DNA of 64,000 bases from Porphyra umbilicalis (GCA_002049455.2 KV918847.1:186001-250000); one strand, 5' to 3'. Shown: positions 10,154 to 22,640, numbered from the stretch's first letter. Numbers and translations are program-made. The notes: generated by a model from the letters alone, not told the origin.

Positions 10154-12618
10154 CACCCACAATTCGACTGAAAAAGGAGGTGGCGGGGATGATGTAGCGG
10201 CGCTCGTGATTGGTCACCGCCGACCTAACCCCACGCGCCTTGCTTACCAGACATCTCGTGTCGGGCCGTCCGACTAGGCTAAAAACCTGGGCGCCCCGTT
10301 CTTTTTTGCACTGGTTTCCATGCCGCCGCCCGCCAGTGGCGCAGCGCAGCGAGAAGAAGCCTGGCATGTCACTGCGCCCGATGCTGGCCGTGACTGCGGC
10401 TCTTTCTGAAACCCCGGTCACAATGGCGTGCGTGGATGGCGCGACAGTTCCCGCCCTCTAGCACACGCAGAGGGTGGCGGCGCGGCCGCGCGGTGCCTCG
10501 TCGCCGCCCACAGACGTCACGGCCGCGGCAAAGCGCGGCGAAACGGCCGGGCGGACGGCGCGACGCCACTGCTGCCGTTGTCAGCGGCACGGGGGCAGCG
10601 GCGAGTGCGCGTGGACCCCCTCGGCTGGCTGTTGGGGAGCACATAACGCGCGGCCGGTGTCGCGGCACGCGCATCCCGTCAGCGCGACCGGGGGCGGCCG
10701 AGCCCCTCTACCGTGCCGCGCCAGTAGCCGCCATCCGCGCTCCTCCCTCGGCGCACTGGCTCCCTGGCTCTCTGCATCTGCCCAGCGGCCGCTCAGGTGC
10801 TTGCCACCGCTGACGGACGGTGCTGGAGGCACCCAGACTCCAGTGTCCTACACTTCGGAAGCGCGAGGCTGACTTCTCCATCTCTAGGTGCGTGAAGGCC
10901 ACAACGAAGGACTGCGCAAAGAAGTACAGTGCGGGCTGTCAGTCGTCGCCGCGCCTGTGCGGTGGCACTGACCGCTTCCATTCCCAACCGCACCACACCA
11001 GTTCCTACCGAAGAATTCGGGAGCAGACCGCTCTGCCGCGTGGTAGGCGCATCGCGGCCGCGTCCTGTCGCCGTATCTGGAGCACTTATAGGGAATCCTT
11101 CCAATTTCCGTCGCAAGTTTCGCCACTCATCCCCGATCCACAGCCGACGACGCCCCCTCCAACGAAAACACTAATGCGGCGCGGCGACGTCTGCAGGTGA
11201 TGAAACGTTGACCACCACGGCCACATCACCACGTCTTTAAGCCGCACTCAGACCACCCTCTACCATCTATACCGCCCTATCCTCAACAGAACAACATATC
11301 GCTATCCACAGAAGCTATACAGGGACGAGGAAGGCAATAAAGAAACATTAGCAGCACCTAGAGCAGCAAGCCCGCCACAAAAGATGGCGAGAAGCACTCT
11401 GCTTCCAAGCAATATTAAGCACGGGGCACGACTAGATAAGACCCTTCACAGAAAAAGTGTCAAGGGTCTTATCTAGAGTCGTGCCCCGTGCACGCTTACT
11501 TTGGACGCTCTTGAGCCAATAGGATCACAAATGTCGGGCGATTTGAAAATAAACTCCGATCGGCATCACTTGGATTCTACACACGCGTCTAGGGTTTGGT
11601 CTTCCTGCGGTAACGCCTTGAAAGCTCGGCTGGACATTGTTGTAAGTGAGTTCTTGAGAGGCGGCCGCAGCATGCACCTATAGCCGCACCACGCGCGTAA
11701 GCCAGAGTTCCAGGCAGAAGCAAAGCAGCGGCGCCGACATGGAGAAATACACGCTGACACAAGGATCGATACCCCATGCGAGGAGCAGAGGGACCCGTTG
11801 CAAGCGATGTCCACGGGCGTCGTTCCCAATGAGGGTCCTCAACGGCTGTGGATAGAGACTCACCTAAGGCAGGAAGATCAACGACGCAACGCCGGACGGG
11901 GCATCCACCGTTCGCAAATAACACGACCTCACCACAACTCGCGCGTGGACAGGAAGAAGCACATTGTGACATGTAATTGAATGTGTGACTCCACCGGGAG
12001 GGAGCGTGGCAGTATCACAGTGGCTTCGCCGGACGCATGCTGCCTCGGTAGAGAGCATCATGTTTGTCTTGCGAGAAGGCCAGTAAGGCAGTTGAAGCGC
12101 CTAAGCACGTGGCCCGTCGAGGAGAGTGACAGCCGGCCAATAATGGCTCGTTCACTTCGGTTCCGTCCGCGGAACGCCATGTGCTGCCCCCCGAGCATGT
12201 GATTTCGCACTGTCGGGTTTGTATGCCCACGTCACATGAGGTGACCCCGGCCACAATTTTCTCGACGGTTGATCGAGCGGAGGCTGCCCCAGGGGCGACC
12301 GCTGGGAGGCTAGTTAAAGACCTGGCGAGCGCTAGTGTCCAACGGCTTGGGTTTGCACCGCTGATTCACGTGGGACACAGGCCCATACCCCGAAATCCGG
12401 TACAGGTCCACTCAGGGCCCGTCGAAAATGCCTCCACTCGCCCGACATCAAGTAACTCTACAATAGGAGACCGTTGCAGCCCACTTCTCACCAGAGACTG
12501 GTCTATTGGCCTCGCAGCCGCTTGCGACAGCCGCTCCTTGGCGTTTGTGGGAGGCTGCAGTGTGTCAAGTGCAGAATTGGCCAAACCAGTACCCCCACAG
12601 TCAGAGAAAAACACTGAC
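10154..12618. other. Non-coding stretch with a GC-rich patch
   Basis: 10430-11170 is clearly richer in GC than its flanks and has overlapping open frames on both strands, none with a family motif or a consistent codon pattern. 11200-12600 is ordinary in composition. The hairpin at 11419-11491 is listed separately. Confidence 0.35.
11419..11491. repeat. 73-bp near-perfect hairpin
   Basis: The arms 11419-11450 and 11458-11491 (starting GCACGGGGCACGACT) are reverse complements apart from a two-base indel and one mismatch, with a 7-base loop. The flanks (CCAAGC... left, ...CTTTGG right) are weakly complementary, so the whole may be a small foldback MITE. No target duplication is clear. Confidence 0.55.
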
Positions 12619-12621
12619 TAA

Positions 12622-13015
12622 GAGCACGTCTATCGGTTCGCCAAAAAGCCATCTCAGATGGCATTTTGACGATGGGGCATCTCTATCGGATCCTCAAAAT
12701 GACATCCGCCATCCCGATATCGCCATCGCCATCCCCAGAAAAATGACTTTTGGGGATGGGGGCGATGCGCCATACGACAGGAACCAATCATACGAGCCGA
12801 ACCACCCACGCTCAACAGAATCACCCAGGGTCCTGAACAATCCACCTCTCGCTCATGCCTCGTGATCTTGTCGTATTTTTCCGACAAACTTCGTGACCAC
12901 AATTCTGGCTTGCCACCAGGCCACACCGATATAGATCCCGCGTCAGCGCCATCCCCAAACGGCCTAAAATATGGTACTTCGGCGACGGTGGGATGGCCCA
13001 CCGATAGACGTGCTC
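12622..13015. mobile_element. 394-bp PIF/Harbinger-type MITE
   Basis: Perfect 16-bp inverted ends GAGCACGTCTATCGGT are at 12622-12637 and, as reverse complement, 13000-13015. The element is flanked by TAA at 12619-12621 and 13016-13018, the 3-bp duplication expected of PIF/Harbinger. It shares the terminal GAGCAC with the two large elements to its right and abuts the first of them across the TAA. There is no coding capacity; GGATGG/CCATCC words recur inside. Confidence 0.7.
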
Positions 13016-13645
13016 TAAGAGCACACCCAACAACGTCTTCCCCAAGTTCGCATATGCTAACGTGTCAGAAACGTGTCTAATAAATGTTCCACGTGCCTTA
13101 ATTTCAGCTCTTGGGGATGGCGAGGGTCCCACAGCAACGTCGGGCACCCCAAATCGAAGGGAGAAACCCCGAATCTAGTTGATTGGAATCACATAAGTAC
13201 ACACAGATTCAGCGGGCAGAAAATGGGGGGTGAGGCCCCTGTCCCCCATTCTCTGCACGATTTGAGGAGTGGGAGCTCTCCTCCCCAACTTGTTCAGCTC
13301 TCTCATTGGCTGGCGCTGCTTTGGCCGCCGATTGAAGTGCTTGTGTCGTGGCATCCGGCCTTCTTGAAACGTCAGTGACAAACAATGCACTTTGTGTCGC
13401 GGGAGAGCGTTCGAGCGATCACCGTTTGCAACGGTATCGCGACTGCTATGGACCGTCGCTTCGAGCACGCGACCACAGGTGACCGAGCCTCCATCCCGGG
13501 ATGCGACCGTTTCGGGGCTCCAGCGGGGAGCATTGAAGCGGTCTGCCGGAGGGGTGGGCCAAAGGAAATCTGCTCTGTCCGTGCGGTGTGTTCTCAGTGG
13601 GGTGCTGAGGAGATCCGAGTGAGGAGGCGCAGGCAGCGTAGCGCA

Positions 13646-16526
13646 ATGGCGTCGTCGTCGATGACGACCGTCCGCCGCCACCGTCGTGGCGACCGTCTTC
13701 TTCGCGCGATGGATGATCCTTTAGACATGTCTGCGGATGCGATGCTGGAGGATACCGAGGACCTGCATATTGCTTCGGCGGTTGCGGCGCACCTGCAGGC
13801 GTTGCGCCATTGGCGGAAGCGCGCGCGTGGGTCTCGGGTGTCCCGGCGGCCGCGTTATGTTAGATCTGTACCGGGCCGGCGGCCGAATAAGCGGCGTAAC
13901 TTCCGCTCAGGTTTGCGCGCTATTCTGAGAGATTATTTTGGCCTGAACGGGGAGCCGCCTGTGTATGATGAGGGGGACTTTGAGCGCCGGTTCCGCGTGC
14001 CGCGCAGCGTCTTTCTCCGCGTCTATAACGCCGTGAAGGACCGACCGTTTTTTGAGCAGCGCATTAATGCCACCGGGAGGCTCCAGGCTCACCCCTTGCA
14101 AAAGGTGGTAGCGGCGTTTCGAGTCATTGCGTATGGAGAGGCGCCGGACAGGACGGATGAATATGTGCGACTGTCCGCTTCAACCATTGCTATGTCGGTG
14201 CGAGAGTTGATGCGGCTTATTGTGGATGAGTTTGGACCCTCATATTTGCGTTCCCCCACCCCTGAAGAACTGCAGCGCATTTTGACGCGCAATGCTGAGC
14301 GCGGGATGCCCGGTTGCATCGGCTCTCTCGACTGCAGCCACTGGGAGTGGCGCAACTGCCCAAAGGCGTTTGCTGGCATGTACCAGAATCGCCACGGGAA
14401 GCGCTCCGTGGTGATGGAGACCGTTTGTGATGAGGACCTATGGATTTGGCACTTATTTGTGGGGTGTCCTGGATCTCATAACGACCTTAACGTTATGCAT
14501 GTTTCCCCCCTCTATTTATCCGTCACGAACGGGGAATGGCCGCCCCGTACGTTTTCTTTCACTGCTAACGGCACGACCCGCACGCTCCTCTATTATCTTG
14601 TGGATGGTATTTATCGTAGGTTTGCTTTTTTCGTTTCTCCGTTCCCCGACCCCACGACAGAAGTCGAGGTTACATTTAACCGTCTTCAGGAAGCACTTCG
14701 AAAAGATGTGGAACGCCTGTATGCGGTGTTGACGGCTTGCTTCCACGTCGCTCTCCATCCTGCCAGGTACGCGTCCGTAGCGCAGATGGTCACCGTCACC
14801 AAGGCGATGGCCATCCTTCACAACTTGGTTACGGAACAGCGACGAGACGGGTACGTGTCCCGCACCCGTATGGCCGCCGGCGGTCAGGCGGCCGGCGGCG
14901 GCGGCTTGGCGGGTGGGGGACAGGGTGGTGGGGGAGCGGGGGCGGGGGGATCTGCTGCCGCTGCCGCCGCCGGCGGTCAGGCGGCCGGCGGCGGCGGCTT
15001 GGCGGATGAGGGACAGGGTGGTGGGGGAGCGGGGGCGGGGGGATCTGCTGCCGCTGCCGCCGCCGGCGGTCAGGCGGCCGGCGGCGGCGGCTTGGCGGAT
15101 GAGGGACAGGGTGGTGGGGGAGCGGGGGCGGGGGGATCTGCTACCCCTGCCGCCGCCGGCGGTCAGGCGGCCGGCGGCGGCGGCTTGGCGGGACCGGGGC
15201 TTGGTTGTGCGGGGGCGGTCGGTGGCGGATTGGCTGCTGCCGCCGCCGGCGCTGGCGAGGCGGCCGGCGGCGGCGGTGTTGGCGCACTTCCTGCTGCCGC
15301 CGCCGGCGGTCAGGCGGCTGGCGGCTACGGCTTGGCGGGACGGGGACAGGGTGGTGGAGGAGGTGGGGCGGGGGGATCTGCTGCCGCCGCCGCCGCCGGC
15401 GGTCCGGCGGCCGGCGGCGGCGGTTTGGTGGGACCGGCTCTTGGTGGTGGGGGTGCGGGGGTGATGGGATCTGCTGCCGCTGCCGCCGCGGGCGGTTGGG
15501 CGGCCGGCGCCGGCGGCTTTGCGGGCGGGGGACAGGGTGGTGGGGGAGCGGGGGTGGTGGGATCTGCTGCCGGCTGCCGCCGCGGGCGGTTGGGCGGCCG
15601 GCGCCGGCGGCTTGGCGGGTGGGGGACAGGGTGGTGGGGGAGCGGGGGCGGGGGGATCTGCTGCCCCTGCCGCCGCCGGCGGTCAGGCGGCCGGCGGCGG
15701 CCGCTTGGCGGGACCGGGGCTTGGTGGTGCGGGGGCGGCCGGTGGCGGATTGGCTGCTGCCGCCGCCGGCGCTGGCGAGGCGGCCGGCGGCGGCGGTGTT
15801 GGCGCACTTCCTGCTGCCGCCGCCGGCGGTCAGGCGGCTGGCCGCGGCGGCTTGGCGGGACGGGGACAGCATGGTGGAGGAGGTAGGGCGGGGGGATCTG
15901 CTGCCGCCGCCGCCGCCGGCTGTCCGGCGGCCGGCGGCGGCGGTTTGGCGGGACCGGGACTTGGTGGTGGAAGGGTGGCAGGTGGCGGATTGGCTGCTGC
16001 CGCCGCCGGCGCTGGCGAGGCGGCCGGCGGCGGCGGTGTTGGCGCATTCTCCGCTGCCGCCGCCGGCGGTCAGGCGGCCGATGGCGGCCGCTCGGCAGGA
16101 CCGGCACCAGGTGGGGGGGGGGCGGGCGGTGGTGGTTCTGCTGCCGCCGCCGCCGCCGGCGGTCAGGCGGCCGGCGGCGGCGGCTCGGGGCGTTTGGGGC
16201 ACCGCGTTGGTGCGGCGGCAGCTGGGGGTCGTCGGATTGTCGGCGCCGCCGGTGGCAGTGGAGCCGGCGGCGGCGGCGGATCTGGTGCTAGCGGCGGTGG
16301 TGCCGTCGGTAGCGATGGCCACGACGCTGGGGAGGGCTTCGTGGGCGCGGGTGCCCCCCCCGCCCCCGTCATTGCGCCTGTCGCCTGGCTGCCCGCAGGC
16401 ACTTTTGGGCATGCTCTGGGCGCGTGGGCGGAGACACGGAGTGAGGAGGAGCATACCAAGCTGAGACACGACCTGGCGGAGGATGTGTGGGCGGACAGAG
16501 CCACGCTTCTTGAGCCATACTTGTAA
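13646..16526 (+). CDS. PIF/Harbinger transposase with a hypervariable Gly/Ala tail (one frame break)
   Basis: The Met at 13646 opens MASSSMTTVRRHRRGDR. An N-terminal region (residues 1-220) shared with copy 2 is followed by the DDE_Tnp_4 core. This has GSLDCSHWEW (first Asp, about residue 228), CPGSHNDLNVM (second Asp, about 278) and KDVERLYAVL (Glu of the family VER box, about 355). From about residue 410 the protein is a run of 31-residue repeats built on GGQAAGGGGLAGGGQGGGG. It then ends in a conserved non-repetitive domain (FGHALGAWAETRSEEEHTKL to LLEPYL at 16526). One extra G near 15572 shifts the frame inside the repeats, so the catalytic core is intact but the conserved C-terminus is out of frame. 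The frame is also open upstream of 13646, to a Met at 13385; I chose 13646 because similarity to copy 2 begins shortly after it. Confidence 0.8.
14878..16200 (+). repeat. 93-bp coding minisatellite in the transposase tail
   Basis: The core CGGCGGTCAGGCGGCCGGCG recurs at 14971, 15064 and 15157 with exact 93-bp spacing (31 codons). It continues in variant units to about 16200. Each unit contains CCGCCGGC and GCCGGCGG words. Confidence 0.8.
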
Positions 16527-16541
16527 CCGGGGCAGCACAAA

Positions 16542-16780
16542 AGGTTTTTTTTTTCCCCCCCGCTGGTTTTTTTTTCCTTCGACTTGTCTGTCCTCTTGCC
16601 TTTGTCTTGACTCCATACTCGCAAATGTCACGGAGGTCTTGCTCGCAAACGACACAGAGGCGGGGCCCGACAAGGGCCGCCATAGCGGCCGTATAAATGA
16701 TGCCACAGTAATGCCACTGTTGCGCGCAAAGACGAAAGAAGTAGGAAAAAAAAACCCTGCCCAACGGGGGAAAAAAAACC
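16542..16780. terminator. Paired 3'-end motifs of the two convergent Harbinger genes (copy 1)
   Basis: The motif GG-T8to10-CCC..GTTGGGCAGGG-T8-CC (degenerate on the transposase side) occurs at 16542-16578 in plus orientation just after the transposase stop. It occurs again at 16744-16780 in minus orientation just after the SANT-gene stop. The same motif pair occurs at both 3' ends in copy 2. The two copies of the motif are inverted relative to each other. A role in 3'-end formation is inference. Confidence 0.45.
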
Positions 16781-18249
16781 TTTGAAGTCGCTGCCCGATA
16801 CACACTCCACACACTATTGGTACTCAGCGTTGGTCTCGTCATCACTAGAGTCATCCCCCTCAGCTTCATCCTTGTCCTCGACATGGCCCGCGCCACTGTC
16901 GCGCGTGTTAAAGACAGGCACCACATAAACGCCGTCGTTCTCGTCGTCGAGCGCCTTCGACGCGGCGGCAAGAGCTGCCGCCGCCTTGGCCTGCTTGGTC
17001 ACCAGCGACCGCCGGCCACGGCTCGCTGCACCGGAGCCGTCCGCCGAGGCCGGCGGTGCAGATGTACTCGCCGCCGCTTCCTTGACCGCTCGTGCCGGCG
17101 GCTCAAGTCCTGTGCTGCTCGCCGCCGGCGGAGATGCCGGCACCAGTGCCGCGCCAGCCGTCGGTGCCTGCGCCGGCGCCGGCGCCGGCGGCGTACGCGG
17201 TGTCGAGGTTGACGTGCGGGCGGGATGTAGAGGGCGTCGCCCCCCCCTCCGCCGGCACATCTGCGCCAGTCGCGGGCGTGGAGGCGGCGGCCGTCCCCGC
17301 CAGAGAAGACAAAGTACCCGGCGGGGACACGTCCAACCCGGCCGCCGCCATCAGCTTGCGGGCATGGGCGCGACGGAAAGCGACAGCTTCAGGAGTGTCC
17401 CGCATCTCAGCTTTGTTGAAAAATGCCACGGTTGTACGCTCAGACGTTGCTTGGGCCAGCGCAGACAACGCGTCCGTGCTTGCCTTCAGCATACGCGACG
17501 CCTGGATGTCCTCCGCCCTGTCACGCTTAGCGGCCTTTGAGCCACGCGGGCGCGATTGGTAACCGCCAGCACCCGCGTCCGCCGCGTCCTCGTCAGAGTC
17601 GCTTGTCGAGCGGCCGCCGGGAGAGCCGCCGGATGATCCGGCACCGGCGGCGCCGCCGTCGGCAGCGGCGGCCCCGGCGGCCCCGCTGAACTTGTCGACG
17701 TGTCGCAGCACCCGCCAGCACGGGACCCACGGGCAGTGCACTTTCTTGGCCTTGCGCTTGGTTGTCTTGCCCTTGGCCATGTCCGCCGCGCGGTCCTTGC
17801 GCATCGCCTCGTACACATTGGCGCCGCAGAAGCGCGCCATGGCCGCGCTAATCATGTCCTCCTCACTTGGGTTGCCCGTCGGCTACATGCGCTGGACCGC
17901 CAGGTAGTGCGAGCCAAACTCGTTGACACCCTTGCGGATCTTGTCCCACTGCTTCTGCACCCCCCCCACTCCTCGCTCAGTGCGCCGGCGGACGCCAGGG
18001 CGTCCCGCCAGCAACCCCTTCCATGCCGAAACCACCGCAGTTTAAAAAGTCGGGCCACTCTGGTCCGCCCCCTTAACAGGGTCCTGCGACGTGGTCAGGT
18101 AGGCTCTGCACAACGCAACACGCTGCTCGTCGGGTCCAGCCCGGACCGGTCCCCATCGCGGGGGCCGCGTACTTGAGCGCAGCAACGGCACAGCCGACGT
18201 CTTCAACGTCGACTACTTCTCCACCGGCGGCGTCGCGCCCCGCGCTGCC

Positions 18250-18480
18250 GCCGGCTTGTCCTGGTACGCCGGCAGGCCGTGCCTCACCGGCTGGTCGTGG
18301 CCCGCCGGCTGTTCGTCGCCCGCAGGCTTGTCGTGGTCCGCCGGCGTGTCCTGGCCCGCCGGCGTGTCGTCGCCCGCCGGGTTGCCCTGGCCCGCCGGCA
18401 GGTCGGGGCCCGCCGGCTGGTGGTGGCCCGCCGGCTTGTCGTGGCCTGCCGGCTTGTCGTGGCCCGCCGCCAGCGTTTCC
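18250..18480 (-). repeat. 24-bp coding repeat (PAGHDKPA-type)
   Basis: On the minus strand the end of the large open frame is a series of 8-residue units such as PAGHDKPA, PAGQGNPA, PAGDDTPA and PAGDEQPA. At DNA level the unit is GCCGGCGGGCCACGACAAGC and variants. Confidence 0.7.
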
Positions 18481-18990
18481 GCCGACGCCTCCCCCGGAGC
18501 CCCTGGACTCAGCGTCGGGACGGGCGGGGGGTGCACGGTGGCTGCCGGCGGCCGGCATTCGGCGGGTGAGGGCTGTGCGCCGCCGGCTTGTGGTTGAACT
18601 GCAGCCGGCGGTGCCGACTCCTCGCCGCTTTCAGGCAGCACGTTGGCCGGCGGCGGCGCCCGCGAGCCACCGGCTTCACGGCGGCTGGCCCCCGAAGGTG
18701 TGGAGTTGCCGCCGGCTTGTGGCAACACAAAACTAGCCGGCGGCGGCGACGCCCCCCGTCCCTTGACCCCACGCGATTGGCCGCCACCCTGAGGCGGCAC
18801 AACGTCGGGCGGCGGCGCGAACCTGCCGCCGGCGAGCGGCAGACAGCCGCGAGCCGGCGGCGCGCTGACGACTTGCGGCGGGGGGCGACCTTGGTCTGGC
18901 GGCCCGCCGCCGTTCACGCCACAAGGCGGCGGTTCCCCGACTTTCGGGTGCCGTCCGTCGCCGCCGCCGGCTTGGGAAGGGATGAAACAA

Positions 18991-20770
18991 GCCGGCGGCA
19001 CCCAGTCGCTGCGCGGCGGCAACGACGCCCGTCCTTGCCCGCCGCCTTGTGGCGATGGACCACCAGGCGGGGGCCTCGAGTTGCCGCCGGCTTGGTGTGT
19101 GTGCCGAACAGCCGGCGGCGCCCAGTTGATGTGCTGCGGCGACGGCGCCCGTCCTTGCCCCCCGCCCCAGTTGCGGCCGGCTTGCTGTGGATGGCTACGT
19201 GCCGGCGGCGCCCAGTTGTTGCGCGGTGGCGATGGCGCCCGCCCTTGTCCACCGTCCCAATGGACGCCGGCTTGGTTAGGGTGCGGATCAGCCGGCGGCG
19301 CCCAGCTTTGGCGCGGCGGCGAAAGCGCCCGTACTTGCCCCCCGCCCCAGTTGCCGCCGGCTTGCTGTGGATGGCTACGTGCCGGCGGTGCCCAGTTGTT
19401 GCGCGGTGGCGATGGCGCCCGCCCTTGTCCAACGTCCCAATGGCCGCCGGCTTGGTCAGGGTGCAGATCAGCCGGCGGCGCCCAGCTTTGGCGCGGCGGC
19501 GACGGCGCTCGACCTTGTCCCCCGCCCCAGTTGCCGCCGGCTTGGTGTGGGTGCCGACCAGCCGGCGGTGCCCAGTTGTTGTGCTGCGGCGACGGCGCTA
19601 GTCCTTGTCCCCCGCCCCAGTTGCCGCCGGCTTGCGTTGGGTCGCGATCAGCCGGCGGCGCCCAGTCGTTGCGCGGCGGCGACGGCGCCCGTCCTTGCCC
19701 CCCGCCCCAGTTGCCGCCAGCTTGATGTGGATGGCTACGTGCCGGCGACGCCCAGTTGTTGCGCGGTGGCGACGGCGCCCGTCCTTGTCCCCCGCCCCAG
19801 TTGCCGCCGGCTTGCTGTGGATGGCTACGTGCCGGCGGCGCCCAGTTGTTGCGCGGTGGCGATGGCGCCCGCCCTTGTCCACCGTCCCAATGGCCGCCGG
19901 CTTGGTCAGGGTGCAGATCAGCCGGCGGCGCCCAACTTTGGCGCGGCGGCGACGGCGCTCGACCTTGTCCCCCGCCCCAGTTGCCGCCGGCTTGGTGTGG
20001 GTGCCGACCAGCCGGCGGTGCCCAGTTGTTGTGCTGCGGCGACGGCGCTAGTCCTTGCCCCCCGCCCCAGTTGCCGCCGGCTTGCGTTGGGTCGCGATCA
20101 GCCGGCGGCGCCCAGTCGTTGCGCGGCGGCGACGGCGCCCGTCCTTGCCCCCCGCCCCAGTTGCCGCCGGCTTGCGTTGGGTCGCGATCAGCCGGCGGCG
20201 CCCAGTTGTTGCGCGGTGGCGACGGCGCCCGTCCTTGTCCCCCGCCCCAGTTGCCGCCGGCTTGCTGTGGATGGCTGCGTGCCGGCGGCGCCCAGTTGTT
20301 GCGCGGTGGCGATGGCGCCCGCCCTTGTCCACCGTCCCAATGGCCGCCGGCTTGGTCAGGGTGCAGATCAGCCGGCGGCGCCCAGCTTTGGCGCGGCGGC
20401 GAAGGCACCCGTACTTGCCCCCCGCCCCAGTTGCCGCCGGCTTGTTGTGGGTGTTCCCGCCAACCAGCCGGCGGCGCCCAGTTGTTGCGCGGTGGCGACG
20501 GCGCCTGTCCTTCTCCCCCGCCCCAGTTGCCGCCGGCTTGTTGTGGATGGCTACGTGCCGGCGGCGCCCAGTCGTTCCGCGGTGGCGACGGCGCCCGTCC
20601 TTGTCCCCCGCCCCAGTTGCCGCCGGCTTGCTGTGGATGGCTACGTGCCGGCGGCGCCCAGTTGTTGCGCGGTGGCGATGGCGCCCGCCCTTGTCCACCA
20701 TCCCAATGGCCGCCGGCTTGTTGAGGGTGCCGACCAGCCGGCGGCCCCCAGTTGTTGCGCGGTGGGGACG
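18991..20770 (-). repeat. 90-bp coding minisatellite of the Harbinger second gene
   Basis: GCCGGCGGCGCCCAG recurs with exact 90-bp spacing at 19111, 19201, 19291 and so on to 20371. One 6-bp insertion follows, then units at 20466, 20556, 20646 and 20736. About 19 units are present. The 30-residue unit reads GGGQGRAPSPPRNNWAPPA plus a variable DRDPTQAGGNW-type half on the minus strand. Two half-types alternate, suggesting a higher-order unit. A degenerate unit begins at 18991. Confidence 0.85.
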
Positions 20771-21119
20771 GCGCCCGTCCACCGCACGACGGTGCCGATG
20801 TGGAGCACGGCGGGCACCCCCCGAGGTGGCACGAACAGGTGCACCGCGCGAGCACGGCGAGACGCTCTTGGTGCCGCCGACGCTGGTCCCTCCTCCGCTC
20901 CGTGTCGCGCTCCGGGTCGGGCTTGCGGGTCATGGTGAGAGAGGGGGTAGAGCGGCGGCTCTTGAACATATTTGCCGAGGGTCAGGGAGGGGGGGGGGCG
21001 GAGGGGACGAGGCACCGATGCGCACACGGCACACCGCCGGCGCCCACGCAGCACCGGCGGCGCACGCGGGCAAAGAGCCACACGCGGGTGGCCGGCGGCA
21101 AAAAAGAACAAGCGGGGGG

Positions 21120-21420
21120 GAGGGCGGGGAACCGCCGCCAGCGTGCCTCGCCGGCGGCAAGGGTGGGAAAAGCTCAACGGCAGAAGGGGGGGTCGGGGAA
21201 ATGGCCGCCGGCGTGCCACACCGGCGGCAAGCGCGGGAAAAACGCAACGGTACCAGAGAGGGGGGGGGGGGCAGCCGCCGGCGTGCCACGCCGGCGGCAG
21301 AGCGGGAAAATCTCAACGGTAACAGGGAGGGGGGGGGGCAGCCGCCGGCGTCCCACGCCGGCGGCAAGGGCGGGAAGAACTCAACGGTGGGGGGATGCGT
21401 CCGGGAGGTCGTTGGGATGA
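21120..21420. repeat. About 70-bp tandem array upstream of the copy 1 second gene
   Basis: Four units each contain the hairpin-forming block GCCGCCGGCGTGCCACGC followed by CGGCGGC, GGGAAAA, CTCAACGG and a poly-G run. They begin near 21131, 21205, 21277 and 21343. They lie between the gene start at 20933 and the tail end of the element, so they sit in its presumed promoter side. Confidence 0.65.
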
Positions 21421-21479
21421 ATGAGCGAGGAAACACGAGCCGCCGGCGGACGGCGTGTTCATATGCCGTCGCCGGCGGC

Positions 21480-22640
21480 CGACAGCACGCGACACGAGAA
21501 GCGCGCACACGCGGAGCACGAGCGCGCGACCGCAGCCCCAGGGGCGCCCCTCCGTACAGCCGATGGCGGCCCAGGGGGCGCCCCAACGAGCCGCGGATGG
21601 CACCCCGCGCTGCGGCCCCTCGTGCGCGTGCGTGGATTGGGGGGCGCAGGGTGCTGCGGGCCCGCCCGAGCGGGAGGTGTGCCCGAGACCGCCCAGGGAG
21701 GTGCATTTGAGGCTCCCCGAACGGCCCTCTCTGCGACACGGCCCCACGCGGCGCTGCCCACGAGGCGCGGCACACCGACACTGGCACGGGGCCTCGTGCG
21801 TGCCCCTGTGTCGACGAGATCCCCGCCTCGTGGAAGCGGCTGAGGCACCCGCCGCGCCACGCTTGACGTGAGGCTGCCCTTCGACCAATTGGAGGGGGGG
21901 GGCAGGCCTGGCGCCAACAGGGACCAGAGGAATCTGATCACGGGCCGGCTGACCCCTGGCGATGATGGATCCGCCTCCCTTCCAACATATCTGTGAACAT
22001 TTCCAGCAGCCAATGCTATGGCTTGGATCAGATCGGAAACTTTCAAAGATTTCTCATTGCATGCAAAGGGATCACGTGATTGATTGCGCGACCGCGCCGA
22101 TATTCTCGCGCGGGCCCACCGACACTGTCCGTTTCGACGCTTGCGACAGAGCTCGTTCTGAGCAAGCCAACGCCGCCGCCAGCAAAGGCGCCGTCCGCCT
22201 CTCGTTCTGGAGGCATTCGAATCGAAGCATCTGTCGGACCGAGCGGTGCCTGCCGTGGCCACGTCTTGACAGCGCGTCGCACAGCGCACCCCGCTCCCAG
22301 GTTCCTCGACCGAGAGCCGCGGCTCTGCGCTGTCGCGTGAGGCTCGCCATCTGTCATCAGTTCGCCAGGTGTCTTCCCGAAGTGAGATTTTTCTGCGTCG
22401 TGCCAGCAGGGCGACCAGTTCCTGTCAGTTCGTGGCGCTTTATTTTAGACGTGTGAACCTGACTTTCGGTATGTTTACTCAGATAACAAAAGTCTGCACA
22501 GACGATTGGAAAGTGGCGACGCGTTCTTGTCGGGATGGCAGCCTTTTCGTCCCTCCCTCCGTCACCTCGTGACTGCTTGGATGTATGTTCAATTTCTGTC
22601 CGCTTGGGGGTCGACGTTGCTACGCACGCTTCCCCCATCT
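21480..22640. other. Non-coding interior of Harbinger copy 1
   Basis: This is the tail-side interior of copy 1. Open frames overlap in several phases and strands without a family motif. I see no separate gene. Similarity to the copy 2 tail begins only in the last 170 bp. Confidence 0.35.

Larger units (their letters stand above)
16814..20933 (-). pseudogene. Harbinger second gene (SANT/NAM-associated type), broken, copy 1
   Basis: The Met at 20933 begins MTRKPDPERDTERRRDQRRR, a basic stretch followed by a Cys cluster (CTCSCHLGGCPPC). A Pro/Gly-rich tandem repeat region runs to about 18215. A SANT/trihelix-like DNA-binding region follows (18160-17880: DEQRVALCRAYL, GVGGVQKQWDKI). Next is a basic nuclear-type stretch (KGKTTKRKAKK, CPWVPCWRVLRHV) and a C-terminal domain with RPRGSKAAKR, the signature of NAM-associated C-terminal domains in PIF/Harbinger companion proteins. 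An acidic end finishes it (EAEGDDSSDDETNAEYQ, stop at 16814). In this superfamily the companion protein helps the transposase bind element ends and enter the nucleus. Here it is broken: one extra C near the SANT start, a stop at the conserved Trp position, and a TAG before PTGNPSEED. It overlaps no other gene and converges on the transposase. Confidence 0.65.

Noticed and set aside
10428-11200. Gene in the GC-rich patch
   Set aside because: Many frames are open at once on both strands, none with consistent codon pattern, start context or recognisable motif.
18991-20770. CRISPR-like regular repeats
   Set aside because: The 90-bp periodicity is a whole number of codons, the between-repeat parts are themselves repeats rather than unique spacers, and the array lies inside an open transposon gene.
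20055-21787. Long plus- and minus-strand frames across the Harbinger second gene start
   Set aside because: They are frames of the 90-bp and 70-bp repeats in other phases. Only the minus frame starting at 20933 shares its N-terminus with copy 2.
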